Below, piece after piece: positions 44,009-52,741 of a DNA stretch of 64,000 nucleotides. The notes under the pieces are model-generated. The model searched no databases. It saw nothing but the letters and a program-made list of their open reading frames with translations, and was not told the origin of the DNA. The translations under genes and the position numbers were made by a program. Positions within the stretch are counted from its first letter, which is position 1. The number at the start of each line of letters is the position of its first letter. The DNA is taken from NCBI GenBank assembly GCA_963786765.1, contig CAWBAJ010000014.1, positions 1 through 64,000 of the forward strand. The letters are read 5' to 3'. Source of the DNA: DATKNA01 sp963786765 (GTDB lineage: Bacteria; Actinomycetota; Actinomycetes; Actinomycetales; Kineosporiaceae).

Positions 44009-44704
44009 ATGATCCCCGTGCCGGCCGTGCGGCTGGTTACCCGGACCGAGAGCGGCCGCACCTGGCCGCTCCTCGTCTGGGCGCCGGGACCGGGCTGGCG
44101 GGCGGTCTCGTCGGGGATCGTGGGCGGCGGCCTGGGCTCGCGTGGCTGGTGGCTCGACGCGCAGGTCGACAAGGAGTACTTCCACCCCGACCCGGTCGCG
44201 CACGCACGCGAGATCGCGGCCGGCCTCGGCCTGGCACCGGACGCCGGCGTCGCCATGCTCACGGCCGCCGACGTCACTCGCTGGGTGAGCACCGACGACG
44301 GAGGCGTCACCGTCGCCGCCACCGTCGGGCTGGGCCTCCCGGTGCTGGCCGCCGTCCCCCCGGAGATCGCGGCCCGGGAGGCCGACGAGCCGGTCGGCAC
44401 GATCAACCTGCTGGTCGTCGTCCCCGTCCCGCTGTCGGACGCCGCGCTCGTCAACGCCGTCGTCACCGCGACGGAGGCGAAGGCGCAGGCGCTGGCCGAG
44501 GCCGGTCTGCGGGCGACGGGCACCTCCTCGGACGCCGTCTGCGTCGCGTGCCCCGAGCCGACGTCGGCGGACCCCGAGCCGTACGGCGGGCCCCGCTCGT
44601 CGTGGGGAGGGCGCATCGCCCGCGCCGTGCACGCCGCCGTCACCGCCGGCACCGCGGACTGGTTCTCGGGTCTGTCGGTCCCGGGTGACACACTGCCCGG
44701 ATGA
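44009..44704 (+). CDS. cbiZ: Adenosylcobinamide amidohydrolase CbiZ
   Basis: 231 residues, CbiZ family: GTINLLVVVPVPLSDAALVN, ATEAKAQALAEAGL and GTSSDAVCVACP. CbiZ removes the nucleotide-loop aminopropanol from imported corrinoids, giving cobyric acid so that the cell can rebuild its own cobamide. Its place beside the importer and under the riboswitch fits corrinoid remodelling. ATG 44009 lies 11 bases after GGGAGG. Confidence 0.88.
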   Translation: MIPVPAVRLVTRTESGRTWPLLVWAPGPGWRAVSSGIVGGGLGSRGWWLDAQVDKEYFHPDPVAHAREIAAGLGLAPDAGVAMLTAADVTRWVSTDDGGVTVAATVGLGLPVLAAVPPEIAAREADEPVGTINLLVVVPVPLSDAALVNAVVTATEAKAQALAEAGLRATGTSSDAVCVACPEPTSADPEPYGGPRSSWGGRIARAVHAAVTAGTADWFSGLSVPGDTLPG

Positions 44705-45325
44705 GCGCCGGCTCGTCCGTCACCCCGACCACCCTGCCTACGACCGGCTCCGCGACCGCGCCCGGAACGGCGCTCACGAACGGAGCTCCCACCGACCCCT
44801 CGGCCGGTCGGCCCGCCGTGCGCACCGCCTGGACCCATCTCGACACCGCGGTGGGCCGGCTCCTGCTCACGACCGACGGCGCCGCCCTGACCGGCGTCTG
44901 GTTCGAGCGGCATCGCGACGGCGGCGACGACCGCCCCTCCGCCCTGCCAGCGGGCCGGGGCGCGGGAGGACGATCACCCCGTCCTCGCCGCCGCGCGCAC
45001 CCAGCTCGAGGAGTACTTCGCCCACGAGCGGCGCGTCTTCGACCTGCCACTCGCCTCGGCGGGCACCGCTTTCCAGCGCCGGGTCTGGACGGCGCTGCTT
45101 GACATCCCCTACGGCGTCACCGCCTCCTACGGCGACATCGCGCGCCGGCTCGGGCTGCCGCCGACGGCCTCGCGCGCGGTCGGTCTCGCGAACGGCTCCA
45201 ACCCGATCTCGATCATCGTCCCGTGCCATCGCGTGATCGGCGCCGATGGATCGCTCACCGGCTACGGCGGCGGCCTCGACCGCAAGCGCTACCTGCTCGA
45301 CCTGGAGCGCGACCTGCTGTTCTGA
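44701..45325 (+). pseudogene. ogt: Methylated-DNA-protein cysteine methyltransferase, one frameshift
   Basis: The N-terminal ribonuclease-like domain (VGRLLLTTDGAALTGVWFE) is in one frame, the C-terminal active domain in another: FQRRVWTALLDIPYGVTASY, helix-turn-helix with the arginine finger (TASRAVGLANGSNP) and PCHRVIGADGSLTGYGGG with the acceptor cysteine. One extra base near 44960 explains it (625 bases, 208 codons plus one). It repairs O6-alkylguanine by irreversible transfer. It follows cbiZ with an ATGA overlap, so it seems part of the riboswitch operon, which is unusual. Confidence 0.8.
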
Positions 45326-45328
45326 GGG

Positions 45329-47731
45329 CTAGGGCTCTTCCCGCGGGGGCGCCCCGTAGTCGGTGTCCCAGTCGAGGACCCCGTCCGTGGTGAGGGCACG
45401 CAGGTGGGTCAGGGCCGCGGCGGCGTCCGCCCACGCCGGGTCGACGCGCCCGGCCTCCACGGGCGGTGTGAACCAGCCGGCGACGTCCCCGGGGACCCGG
45501 TAGGTGGCTGCGAGATCGCCGTAGAGGGGCAGCCGGGAGGCGACGACGACACTGCGGTCGCGCTGCTCCCGCAAGGTCGCGCGCATCCGCAGCCAGCGGT
45601 GCCGGTCCGTGCCCGTCTGGCCCGGGACGTCGCCGTCGGCGCCGGTGAACACCGTCCGGAGCTCGCGGCCCGCGTGGTGGCCGCGCATGGCGAGCCTCAG
45701 CACCTCGTGGCTGTCGAGAAAGGGGCCGACCCCGGCTCCGCGTCCGCGCCGCACCACCCCGAGGCGCCCCCGGCTGCCCTGGCCGGCGGCGGCCACCCGG
45801 TCGCCCGTCCCTGTCCGGGCGCCGAGCACGGCAGCCGCCATGTCGAGGGTCCGGCCGATCCCGATCGCGGGGACGAGGTGCGGCGCCGCTCCTGACGGCG
45901 TCACGTCGACCCAGGGCCCGTCGGCGTCGTCCGGGGCGTCCACCCCGTTCGCGACGACGAGGCCGAACGTCGGCCACCGGGGGAGCACCGAGTCGAACAG
46001 GCCGACGTCGGCGTCCGCGCCGGCGTCGCAGAGCCAGTGCGTCGTGACGTCCGCGTCCGCCGGCGCCGGATCGTCACCGGCCGCCCACCATCCGCCGAAC
46101 GCGTCCCGCACCTGCGGGCCGGCGGCGGCGTCGGCGCGGTAGAGCGGGACCGCTCGCAGCAATCCCGCCGGGGCCGCCGCGAGCCGGACGGCGACCACGA
46201 CGGGCACCTGCGCGGCGTCCGGGACGGGCAGCAGACGGTCCCTGTCCACCGGGCACCGGTGCCTTCCCCGCGGTGGCGGCGCCGCGGCGACCAGCTGGTC
46301 GATGGCGCGCGCCGGGACCCCGCCGCGCAGGCAGGACGGGCAGAACAGCCAGCCCGGCCCCAGCGGCAGCCGAACCGGGCGCCCCCAGGTCACGTCCGTC
46401 GCGACGAGCCGGAGGTCGACCACGCGGTGCTCGGGGTCGCGGGCGGCCCGGCGCAGCCGCTCGTCGTCGCCGTCCAGGCGGTCGGGGCGTCCCAGCCACA
46501 GGTCGCCGAACGTCAACGCGCGGCCGGTCGACGGGTCGATCCCCGGCAGCTGGACGCCGGCGTCCCGCAGCAGGCCGTGCCGCGGGGGCAGCCCGGCGAG
46601 GTCGTCGAGCACGTCGGCGAGCCAGCTGGCGACGGGCGGCGAGCCATCCGGAGCCGGGACTCCGGCGAACCGGTCGAGCATGCGCCCCAGCCGGCCGGGG
46701 CGGACGCCGCCGTCCGCGATGGGCACGCCCGGGACCAGGCCGTACTGCTCCCGCGGCCCGTGGGCCAGGGCCTCCCTCAGGCCCAGGACGCCGGCCAGCA
46801 CGGTCGCGGCTGCTCCGGCGAGGACGACGGTGGCGAGCAGCGCGGGGGTGAGAAGTGCGACGACCCACGGATCGACGGTGGGGCTGCGCAGCAGCGCGAC
46901 CGTGATCCCCGCCCATGCGAGGACGGCGCCCGCCCAGACGAGGACCACGGCGATGCCGCCCGACCTGGTCGGTGCGCCCGCGAGCGACGCGAGCACGGCA
47001 CGGGTCCGTTCCCTGCCTGGCGCCAGCAGGGCGCACAGCAGGCGGAAGGGTGCGCGCATCCGCGGGGAGGGCTGCAGCAGGCGCGCGAGGCGCAGGTCCG
47101 GCGGTCGCTCTGTCCCGTCGCCCCCGGCGAGCCATGCGACGGCGCGGGCGAGCCCGGCGTAGCCGGGCAGGACGACGCGCTCCGAGTCGTCCGGCGTGTC
47201 GTCCCGGGTCTCGTTCGCCATGTCGCTCGGCGTATCGCCCGGCCTGTGGTCGGCCGCGTCGCCCGTCCGCCCGCCCGGGATCTGTGCGCCGGCCTCGGGG
47301 CGAGCGCGCCTGGATGTGCCCGCGTCGATCGGCCGGGTGCGGCCGAGCTCCGCCGCCGCGACAGCGGCCGCTGCCGCCGCTGCCGCCCCCGAACCGCCCA
47401 CCCGGCGCACGACGTAGTGCTCCGCGAGCGCGCACGCCATCAGCGGGTACGTCACGGCCGCGCCGGCACCCCCGCGCAGGACGAGGTCGCACGAGTGCTG
47501 CAGGTAGGCGCGGGCGCTGTCGGCGTCCGGGTCACTCCCCCGGGGCCGGCGCGTGGCGGACGGGGCGGCCCGCAGCGGGTGATCGCCCGCCGGGACGTCA
47601 GGAGAGGGTCTGCCGGCGGGCCGGGCGCCGTCGGGCCGGCTGCCCGCGAACGGCGCGAGGTACCGCGCCGGCTCCTGGTACTCGCGCAGCGTCGCCCAGG
47701 CCTGTGCCGAGAGGTCGTCGCGAGGGTCCAT
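45329..47731 (-). CDS. Degenerate patatin-like phospholipase family membrane protein
   Basis: 800 residues. Residues about 70-120 (DLVLRGGAGAAVTYPLMACA, then RRVGGSGAAAAAAAAVAAAE) match the start of bacterial patatin-like proteins, but the oxyanion Gly after RGG and the last Gly of G-x-S-x-G are Ala. The middle has two or more membrane spans (GGIAVVLVWAGAVLAWAGIT, LLTPALLATVVLAGAAAT), followed by a Cys-rich segment (WLFCPSCLRGG, HRCPVD) and a long soluble end. No catalytic Asp-Gly motif is evident, so activity is doubtful. Start ATG 47731 with GGAGGAG. A long disordered insert lies at 130-200. Confidence 0.55.
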   Translation of the reverse strand: MDPRDDLSAQAWATLREYQEPARYLAPFAGSRPDGARPAGRPSPDVPAGDHPLRAAPSATRRPRGSDPDADSARAYLQHSCDLVLRGGAGAAVTYPLMACALAEHYVVRRVGGSGAAAAAAAAVAAAELGRTRPIDAGTSRRARPEAGAQIPGGRTGDAADHRPGDTPSDMANETRDDTPDDSERVVLPGYAGLARAVAWLAGGDGTERPPDLRLARLLQPSPRMRAPFRLLCALLAPGRERTRAVLASLAGAPTRSGGIAVVLVWAGAVLAWAGITVALLRSPTVDPWVVALLTPALLATVVLAGAAATVLAGVLGLREALAHGPREQYGLVPGVPIADGGVRPGRLGRMLDRFAGVPAPDGSPPVASWLADVLDDLAGLPPRHGLLRDAGVQLPGIDPSTGRALTFGDLWLGRPDRLDGDDERLRRAARDPEHRVVDLRLVATDVTWGRPVRLPLGPGWLFCPSCLRGGVPARAIDQLVAAAPPPRGRHRCPVDRDRLLPVPDAAQVPVVVAVRLAAAPAGLLRAVPLYRADAAAGPQVRDAFGGWWAAGDDPAPADADVTTHWLCDAGADADVGLFDSVLPRWPTFGLVVANGVDAPDDADGPWVDVTPSGAAPHLVPAIGIGRTLDMAAAVLGARTGTGDRVAAAGQGSRGRLGVVRRGRGAGVGPFLDSHEVLRLAMRGHHAGRELRTVFTGADGDVPGQTGTDRHRWLRMRATLREQRDRSVVVASRLPLYGDLAATYRVPGDVAGWFTPPVEAGRVDPAWADAAAALTHLRALTTDGVLDWDTDYGAPPREEP

Positions 47732-47909
47732 CGCGCTCCTCCTCCGGGTCGGGCGGGCTGGCACAGCGGGTGACGGGAACGCTCTTTCGGCCCCCTGCCC
47801 GGCATCATGACGCACCTCGCTGTCGACGTCGGGCTCCCTGGGCGGCGCGTCCCGGTGACGATGCGTGCGACGCCAGTTCCGGAGGCGTGAGCCGATCTAC
47901 AGTCGGAGG

Positions 47910-49517
47910 ATGCGCCGCCACGACGGGTGGGGAAGGCCCGCGGTGCCCGTCGCTGTCGTGGTGCTCCTGTCCGTCGTCGCGTGCACCGGTGGCGGGCACC
48001 CGTCGGCGCCGGGATCGTCGGCCCCCGCGGCCGCGCGGGCGACGCCGTCGAGCGCGGGCACGGGGTCCAGCCGGTCGGTGTCCCCGGCCGTCGGGGGCGT
48101 GCGGCTCGTGCGAGCTCCGGCGATGGGCCCCGTCACGACCGCGTCCCTGGGCGACCCGCTGTTCCCCGGGCTGGGGAACGGCGGATACGACGTCCAGCGC
48201 TACGACCTGCGGCTGACCTACCCGAAGGCCGACCCGCGGCAGACCGTGCGCGGCTCGGTGACCGTGACCGCCCGGGCCACCGCCGCGCTGCCGGTGTTCG
48301 ACCTCGATTTCAGCGGAGGTGGGCCGAAGTCGGTGGCGGTCGACGGCCGGACCGCGGCCTTCCGCCGCCGCGGAGCCGAACTCGTCGTCACCCCGGCCTT
48401 GCCGGTCGCCATGGGCGCTCCCTTCACCGTCGAGGTGGACGGTTTCACCGCGAAGCCGGTCCCCGGCTCGGCGGTGCTCGAAGGCTCCAGCGCGTTCGTC
48501 GTCACGCCGGACGGCACCGCGTTCGCCGGGCAGCCGGCCGCGATGCACACCGTCTTCCCGTGCAACGACCACCCGAGCGACAAGGCGGCCTTCACGTTCG
48601 CGCTCGACGTCCCCGCCGGATGGACGGGGGTGGCCAACGGCGTGCCGGCGGGGAGGACGACGAGCGGTGGGCGGACGGTATGGCGGTACCGCGAGGACCG
48701 GCCGATGGCCACGGAGCTCGTCCAGGTCGCCGTCGGGGACCTCAGGGTGATCCGCAAACCCGATGAGCAGGGCGTGCAGGTCCGTGACGTTGTGCCGCGA
48801 CGGCTGCTGTCCGCTGCCCGCGCCGAGCTGGCCGGGCAGGACGGGCAGATCGCGTGGATGACGGCCCGGGTCGGGCCGTTCCCCTTCCCCGTGTACGGGC
48901 GCCTCGCCGCGGACGCCGAGCTCGCGGCCCTCGAGACGCAGACGCTGACGATCGTGCCCAGCTCCTACCTCGCCCTGCCCGCCGGGCCGCGGGACCAAGT
49001 ACTGCTGCACGAATTGGCGCATCAGTGGTTCGGGGACACCGTCTCGCCGGCGCAGTGGAGCGACGTCTGGCTCAACGAAGGGCACGCGACCTGGTACCAG
49101 ATGCTCTACGGCGCGGAGCAGGGCAGCCTGCGGAGCACCTTTCCCGGGGCGGACCTCGAGGGCGTGATGCGCGCCGAGTACAGGCAGTCCGACCAGCTGC
49201 GCCGCCAGTTCGGCCCGCCCGCTGCGCCGGCGTCCGCCGCCAGCCTCCGGGCCCTGTTCAACCCCGACGTCTACGCAGGTGGGGCGCTGGTGCTGTACGC
49301 GCTGCGGCAGGAGATCGGGACGACGGCGTTCGAGGAGGTCGAGCGGGAGTGGGTCCGCGATCACCGGGACGGCGTCGCGTCGACCGCGGACTACGTCGAT
49401 CTCGCCTCGAAGGTCGCCGGCCGGGATCTGGGGCCGTTCCTCGACGCCTGGCTGTACGGCGCGACGGCGCCGCCGATGCCCGGGCATCCCGACTGGCGCG
49501 CCGATGGTTCGGGTTGA
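47910..49517 (+). CDS. M1-family metallopeptidase, lipoprotein
   Basis: 535 residues. Lipobox SVVACTGG near residue 25, disordered Ser/Thr/Pro linker, then the aminopeptidase N fold: ALETQT in place of the GAMEN exopeptidase loop, and zinc site HELAHQWFGDTV near 367 with NEGHATW downstream (third ligand). A surface zinc peptidase. The ATG follows GGAGG with almost no spacing; GTG 47942 or so may be the actual start. Divergent from the patatin-like gene. Confidence 0.85.
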   Translation: MRRHDGWGRPAVPVAVVVLLSVVACTGGGHPSAPGSSAPAAARATPSSAGTGSSRSVSPAVGGVRLVRAPAMGPVTTASLGDPLFPGLGNGGYDVQRYDLRLTYPKADPRQTVRGSVTVTARATAALPVFDLDFSGGGPKSVAVDGRTAAFRRRGAELVVTPALPVAMGAPFTVEVDGFTAKPVPGSAVLEGSSAFVVTPDGTAFAGQPAAMHTVFPCNDHPSDKAAFTFALDVPAGWTGVANGVPAGRTTSGGRTVWRYREDRPMATELVQVAVGDLRVIRKPDEQGVQVRDVVPRRLLSAARAELAGQDGQIAWMTARVGPFPFPVYGRLAADAELAALETQTLTIVPSSYLALPAGPRDQVLLHELAHQWFGDTVSPAQWSDVWLNEGHATWYQMLYGAEQGSLRSTFPGADLEGVMRAEYRQSDQLRRQFGPPAAPASAASLRALFNPDVYAGGALVLYALRQEIGTTAFEEVEREWVRDHRDGVASTADYVDLASKVAGRDLGPFLDAWLYGATAPPMPGHPDWRADGSG

Positions 49518-50469
49518 CAGCTTCTGCGGGCGTACCGAGCCTGTCGGGGTGGTCGAGTTCCCGCCGTCGCTGTGGGCCGACCTCGACGGGCCCGTCCACT
49601 ACGTCGACTTCGGCGGGCCGCCCGGCGCGCCGCTCGTCGTGTGCGTGCACGGCCTCGGCGGGTCGCACGCGAACTGGCTCGCGATCGCGCCGCAGCTGGC
49701 GCGCACCCACCGGGTGCTCGCCCTCGACCTCGGCGGCTTCGGGCTCACCCGCGGCGGGGGCCGCGGCACGTCGCTCGCCGCGAACACCCGGTTGCTGCAC
49801 CGGTTCGTGACCGAGGTCGCCGGCGAGCCGGCGATCCTCGTCGGCAACTCCATGGGCGGGCTGATCGCGGCGATCGAGGCCGCGGAGCACCCCGGTGACG
49901 TCCGCGCGCTCGCTCTGATCGACCCGGCCCTGCCGCTGTACCTGAAGTCCCGGCCGGAGCCGCTCGTCGTCGCAGCCTTCACGCTGTACCTGGCGCCGGG
50001 CCTCGGCTCGCTGTTCCAACGCGGGCGGCGCACCGTGCGAACGCCGGAGCAGGTGGCTTGGGAGATCCTGACCTTCTGCTGCGCGGATCCCCACCGGGTG
50101 CCGGCGGACGTGGTCGCCGCGCACCTCGAGCTCGGCCGCCGGCGCGAGGCGTACACCGAGATGGACGCGGAGTTCGTGGCCGCCACCCGTTCCCTGCTCC
50201 GGATCCTGCTCGGACGCCGCCGTGTGCTGCGGACGCTGTCCCGGATCGGCTGCCCGGTGCTGCTGCTGCACGGCGAGGCGGACCGACTCGTCCCGGTGGG
50301 GTCGGCCCGGCGCGTGGCCGCAGCCAGCCCCGCGTGGCGCTTCGTCCCGGTGCCGAAGGTCGGGCACGTGCCCATGCTCGAGGACCCCGAATTCGTGCTC
50401 GGAGTGCTCGGCGACTGGCTGGCGGCCCTGCCGAGCGGGAGCGGAGCACGGCGGGACCTCACCGCCTGA
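49504..50469 (+). CDS. Alpha/beta hydrolase
   Basis: 321 residues: oxyanion motif CVHGLGGSHANW, nucleophile elbow VGNSMGGLIA near residue 117, acid region LLHGEADRLVP and histidine KVGHVPMLEDP. No signal peptide. The start overlaps the peptidase gene by 14 bases. Substrate unknown. Confidence 0.8.
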   Translation: MVRVDSFCGRTEPVGVVEFPPSLWADLDGPVHYVDFGGPPGAPLVVCVHGLGGSHANWLAIAPQLARTHRVLALDLGGFGLTRGGGRGTSLAANTRLLHRFVTEVAGEPAILVGNSMGGLIAAIEAAEHPGDVRALALIDPALPLYLKSRPEPLVVAAFTLYLAPGLGSLFQRGRRTVRTPEQVAWEILTFCCADPHRVPADVVAAHLELGRRREAYTEMDAEFVAATRSLLRILLGRRRVLRTLSRIGCPVLLLHGEADRLVPVGSARRVAAASPAWRFVPVPKVGHVPMLEDPEFVLGVLGDWLAALPSGSGARRDLTA

Positions 50470-50546
50470 GCGAGCGCGTCCGGATCGCGGACAGTTGATG
50501 CTTCCAGCTGGGGAACAGAAGGGCGCGGGGACTAGGTTTTCCAGGC

Positions 50547-51479
50547 ATGGCGCGCATCTACGACGACGTGACGAAGCTCGTGGGCAACACCCCGCTGGTC
50601 CGGCTGAACCGCATCACCGACGGCGCCGGGGCGACGGTGGTCGCGAAGCTGGAGTTCTACAACCCGGCGAGCAGCGTCAAGGACCGCATCGGCGTCTCGA
50701 TGATCGACGCCGCGGAGGCGAGCGGCGAGCTGAAGGCCGGCGGCACGATCGTCGAAGCGACCAGCGGCAACACCGGCATCGCCTTGGCGATGGTCGGTGC
50801 CGCCCGCGGGTACCGCGTCATCCTCACGATGCCCGAATCCGCGAGCAAGGAGCGGCGTGCGCTGCTGCGCGCCTACGGCGCCGAGCTCGTGCTCACCCCC
50901 GCTGCCGAGGGCATGAAGGGGTGCGTCGCTCGCGCCGAGGAGATCGGGCGGGACGAGGGCGCCGTCCTCGTCCGGCAGTTCGAGAACGCCGCCAACCCCG
51001 AGATCCACCGCCGCACCACGGCCGAGGAGATCTGGAACGACACCGACGGTCAGATCGACGCGCTCGTCGCCGGCATCGGCACCGGCGGCACGATCACCGG
51101 CGTCGGTCAGGTTCTCAAGCAGCGCAAGCCCGGAGTCAGGATCGTCGCGGTCGAGCCGGCGGCCAGCCCGATCCTCAACGGCGGCTCGCCGGCGCCCCAC
51201 CCGCTCCAGGGCATCGGTGCGAACTTCGTGCCGGCGATCCTCGACCGCGGGATCTACGACGAGGTCCTCGACGCGCCGAACGACGAGGCACTGGCCTACG
51301 CGCGCCGCGCCGCCAAGGAGGAGGGACTGCTCGTCGGCATCTCTTCCGGCGCTGCGATCTGGGCCGCTGTCCAGGTGGCGAAGCGGCCGGAGTTCGAGGG
51401 CAAGCTCGTCGTCGTCGTCATCCCGTCGTACGGCGAGCGCTACCTTTCCACGGTCCTCTTCCAGGACCTGCTCGACTGA
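50547..51479 (+). CDS. cysK: Cysteine synthase A
   Basis: 310 residues, PLP beta-family: lysine in NPASSVKDRIG, substrate loop EATSGNTGIALA, phosphate-binding GIGTGGTITGVG, and SSGAAIWAA. It replaces the acetyl group of O-acetylserine with sulfide. TAGGTT (50533-50538) lies 9 bases before the ATG, so the leader is at most 2 bases. Confidence 0.95.
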   Translation: MARIYDDVTKLVGNTPLVRLNRITDGAGATVVAKLEFYNPASSVKDRIGVSMIDAAEASGELKAGGTIVEATSGNTGIALAMVGAARGYRVILTMPESASKERRALLRAYGAELVLTPAAEGMKGCVARAEEIGRDEGAVLVRQFENAANPEIHRRTTAEEIWNDTDGQIDALVAGIGTGGTITGVGQVLKQRKPGVRIVAVEPAASPILNGGSPAPHPLQGIGANFVPAILDRGIYDEVLDAPNDEALAYARRAAKEEGLLVGISSGAAIWAAVQVAKRPEFEGKLVVVVIPSYGERYLSTVLFQDLLD

Positions 51480-51505
51480 GGTCGCGACGGAGATTGATCC
51501 TCGAC

Positions 51506-52108
51506 GTGTTGTTCCGCGGACATCCGGCGCGTCCGGGCTGGCGGACGCGGCTGCGTGAGGACGTCGACGCCGCCATCGCCCGGGACCCGGCCGTCCGCAG
51601 CCGCAGCGAGGTGGTGCTCGCCTATTCGGGGATGCACGCCGTCTGGGCTTACCGGTTGCACCACGGGCTCTGGGTGCGTGGTCACCGCCTGACGGCGCGG
51701 CTGCTCTCGCAGGCCGCCCGGGCGGCGACCGGCGTCGAGATCCATCCCGGGGCGGTCATCGGCCGGCGGTTCTTCATCGATCACGGGATGGGTGTCGTGA
51801 TCGGGGAGACCGCGGAGATCGGGGACGACGTCATGATGTACCACGACGTCACTCTCGGGGGCCGCAGCCTGAACCGGACCAAGCGCCACCCCACGCTCGG
51901 GGACGGCGTCGTCGTCGGCGCCGGCGCGCGGGTGCTGGGTCCCGTCGTCGTGGGAGCGAAGGCACAGATCGGTGCGAACGCCGTCGTCGTCCGGGACGTG
52001 CCGGCGGGGGCGGTCGTGGTCGGCGTCCCGGGCCAGGTGCGCGTTCTCCCGCCGGACGCGCAGCCTCCTGATGCCGATCCCGCCGTGGACCCGGCGATCT
52101 GGATCTGA
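51506..52108 (+). CDS. cysE: Serine O-acetyltransferase
   Basis: About 200 residues: N-terminal helical domain (LREDVDAAIARDPAVRSRSE), then left-handed beta-helix repeats (VEIHPGAVIGRRFFIDHGMG, VTLGG, GAKAQIGANAVVVRDVPAGA). It makes O-acetylserine for CysK directly upstream. The start is uncertain: GTG 51506 suits the GGAG spacing best; TTG 51494 is also in frame. The C-terminus ends DPAIWI; the final isoleucine is the residue that inserts into the CysK active site in the cysteine synthase complex. Confidence 0.9.
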   Translation: MLFRGHPARPGWRTRLREDVDAAIARDPAVRSRSEVVLAYSGMHAVWAYRLHHGLWVRGHRLTARLLSQAARAATGVEIHPGAVIGRRFFIDHGMGVVIGETAEIGDDVMMYHDVTLGGRSLNRTKRHPTLGDGVVVGAGARVLGPVVVGAKAQIGANAVVVRDVPAGAVVVGVPGQVRVLPPDAQPPDADPAVDPAIWI

Positions 52109-52137
52109 ACTGCGCGGTGACCTGAAGCGAGGCCCTC

Positions 52138-52143
52138 TACCCT
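52138..52143 (+). promoter_or_regulatory. -10 hexamer of a leaderless GTG gene
   Basis: TACCCT ends 7 bases before GTG 52150; no ribosome binding site. Confidence 0.4.
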
Positions 52144-52149
52144 GACCCG

Positions 52150-52644
52150 GTGGATGAAGAACCCACGTCGTCGGAGCAGGCGCGGCCGGGGGAGAGCGAG
52201 GCCCAGCGGGCCGACCGCAACTTCAACGACATCCTGCAGGAGCTGCGCGTCACCCAGACCGGCGTGCAGATCCTCTTCGGCTTCCTCCTGACGATGCCGT
52301 TGCAGGCACGCTTCGGCCAGCTCGACGACTACGAGAAGGCGCTGCTCGTCATCGCCGTCCTGCTGCTCGCCACGGCGACCGCGTGCATCATCGCGCCCGT
52401 CGCCTGGCACCGGACGCTGTTCAGGCACCAGCTCAAGAAGGAGATCGTCGACGCGAGCAACGTGTTCGCGAAGGCGGGCCTTACGGCGCTCGCCCTCGGG
52501 ATCGTCGCGTCGATGCTGCTCATGCTCGACCTGGTGCTCCCGCACTGGGCTGCCGTCGGTCTCGGAGCAGTCATCGCCCTGCTCCTCCTGATGCTCTGGG
52601 CGGTCCTGCCCCTGCTGCGGCGGCGGTCGATGCAGCAACTGTGA
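52150..52644 (+). CDS. DUF6328 family membrane protein
   Basis: 164 residues: acidic start, RNFNDILQELRVTQTGVQIL amphipathic helix, then four spans (FGFLLTMPLQARF, ALLVIAVLLLATATACII, ALALGIVASMLLMLDLVL, AVIALLLLMLWAVLP). Matches a widespread actinobacterial family of unknown function. Single gene. Confidence 0.75.
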   Translation: MDEEPTSSEQARPGESEAQRADRNFNDILQELRVTQTGVQILFGFLLTMPLQARFGQLDDYEKALLVIAVLLLATATACIIAPVAWHRTLFRHQLKKEIVDASNVFAKAGLTALALGIVASMLLMLDLVLPHWAAVGLGAVIALLLLMLWAVLPLLRRRSMQQL

Positions 52645-52741
52645 CCGCCGAGCGAAAACGCTTACAGTCCAAAGGCAACGTCAAGGGCCGGACAACCGTC
52701 TCCTCTTCACCGAATCACCGCGTATCGGGAAGGGACCGGAG

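Noticed and set aside
46037..47773. 578-codon open frame on the plus strand
   Set aside because: Antisense to the patatin-like gene, Arg/Pro/Gly-rich composition typical of high-GC shadow frames, no domain.
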